16,650 nt of DNA from Gammaproteobacteria bacterium UBA7803 (lineage in GTDB: Bacteria; Pseudomonadota; Gammaproteobacteria; Pseudomonadales; Azotimanducaceae). The position numbers and the translations under genes are program-made. Below the pieces are notes generated by a model, which was not told the DNA's origin, made no database searches, and was given only the letters and a program-made list of their open reading frames with translations. Shown here in pieces: positions 16,141 through 16,650 of this stretch. Location of the stretch: positions 1 through 16,650 of the forward strand of contig DLCH01000008.1 in the NCBI GenBank assembly GCA_002480525.1. Direction: 5' to 3'. Each line of letters opens with the position of its first letter. Position 1 is the stretch's first letter.

Positions 16141-16187
16141 GCACGAATGCCACAAACGTGCACCACATCCACAAACATGACATGATC
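16131..16187 (+). repeat. Three tandem 19-bp-period direct repeats upstream of the EthA-like gene
   Basis: Units start at 16131, 16150 and 16169, with AAAC at 16135, 16154 and 16173, exactly 19 bases apart. Units 1 and 2 share the 11-base core CAAACGTGCAC. Unit 3 begins CCACAAACATG and is diverged after that. The array ends 38 bases before the GTG at 16226, where activator sites usually lie. A period near two helical turns puts all copies on one face of the DNA, as with AraC-family direct-repeat sites. A weak -10-like CATGAT (16182-16187) falls in unit 3. Confidence 0.55.
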
Positions 16188-16225
16188 CGGAGGTTGTCAG
16201 GTTCCGATCAGAGGGGTGGAGAACC

Positions 16226-16650
16226 GTGAATCATCATGACGTCGTCATCGTCGGCGCCGGCATTTCCGGAATCGGCGCCGCCGTGCATCTGCAGCAGTCC
16301 TGTCCGGACCGCAGCTACACGATTCTCGAGGGCCGCGGAGACATCGGCGGCACCTGGGACCTGTTCCGCTACCCGGGCATCCGCTCGGACAGCGACATGC
16401 ACACCCTCGGTTTCGACTTCAAACCCTGGCGGGAGGCCAAGGCCATCGCCGACGGCCCGTCCATCAAGCGTTATCTCGAGGAGACGGTGGACGAGTACGG
16501 GCTGCGCGGGCAGATCCGCTTCGGCCACCGGGTGATCTCCGCCGAGTGGTCCACCGACGACGCCGCCTGGACGGTGCGTGCCGAGCACGACGGCGAGCCG
16601 GTGAGCTTCTCCTGCAACTTCCTGTTCATGTGCGGCGGCTACTACAACTA
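16226..16650 (+). CDS. EthA-like flavin-containing (Baeyer-Villiger type) monooxygenase, N-terminal part
   Basis: Probable FAD/NADPH-dependent monooxygenase converting ketones to esters; the gene runs off the window after 141 codons. The sequence closely resembles the N-terminus of Mycobacterium tuberculosis EthA: DVVIVGAGISG with the FAD-binding GAGISG at 10-15, acidic Glu35 ending the ADP-binding fold, then GGTWDLFRYPGIRSDSDM and HTLGF, FGHRVISAEWST, and a final FLFMCGGYYN. The fingerprint FxGxxxHxxxW that would settle Baeyer-Villiger activity should lie just beyond the edge. The GTG start at 16226 has GGAG four bases upstream (16218-16221); the nearby ATG at 16236 is in another frame. It is divergent from the FadR-like regulator, 223 bases apart, and preceded by the 19-bp repeats. 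Mycobacterial ethA is also divergent from its regulator, there the TetR protein EthR. Confidence 0.9.
   Translation, partial: MNHHDVVIVGAGISGIGAAVHLQQSCPDRSYTILEGRGDIGGTWDLFRYPGIRSDSDMHTLGFDFKPWREAKAIADGPSIKRYLEETVDEYGLRGQIRFGHRVISAEWSTDDAAWTVRAEHDGEPVSFSCNFLFMCGGYYN

Overview
The window is GC-rich, gene-dense bacterial chromosome, most likely from a gammaproteobacterium. The support is an AroF/AroG-class DAHP synthase, a DinF-type MATE protein, a glycine-zipper lipoprotein, an AcrB-class RND operon and, at the left edge, half of a REP-like element beginning GTAGGAGCGGCC. I cannot name the genus. Twelve protein genes are supported. There is no RNA gene, insertion sequence, CRISPR array or phage gene, and no gene-free stretch longer than about 225 bases.

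Layout, left to right. A DAHP synthase gene (minus) is divergent from a two-gene unit (plus) made of an exported 1,120-residue beta-propeller/amidohydrolase fusion and a MOSC-domain protein whose start overlaps its stop. A small exported TPR protein (plus) follows. It converges on a glycine-zipper lipoprotein and a MATE transporter (both minus). A GMC-family flavin dehydrogenase (plus) is divergent from the MATE gene and converges on the next block. That block is a tight minus-strand operon, read from about 16064 down to 9342: a FadR-like GntR regulator, an RND membrane fusion protein, an RND permease, then a membrane-bound diguanylate cyclase. At the right edge an EthA-like flavin monooxygenase starts on the plus strand, divergent from the operon, and is cut by the window end.

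The most interesting stretch is the 223-bp divergent region between the FadR-like regulator and the EthA-like monooxygenase (16003-16225). It holds a good sigma70-like promoter for the regulator operon. Just downstream of that promoter is a nest of overlapping GACC/GGTC dyads, whose central 11-bp palindrome TGGTCAGACCA has the form of a FadR operator. On the monooxygenase side are a CGTTAC-N5-GTAACG dyad and three 19-bp-period direct repeats (CAAACGTGCAC core). Together they suggest an autoregulated, possibly acyl-CoA-responsive efflux and c-di-GMP operon, facing a monooxygenase with its own separate regulator.

The operon joins ligand sensing (FadR-like protein), efflux (fusion protein plus permease, with no outer-membrane channel in view) and c-di-GMP synthesis (cyclase with intact GGEEF and I-site) in one transcription unit. 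That functional link is inference from gene order; the domain calls are seen directly in the sequence.
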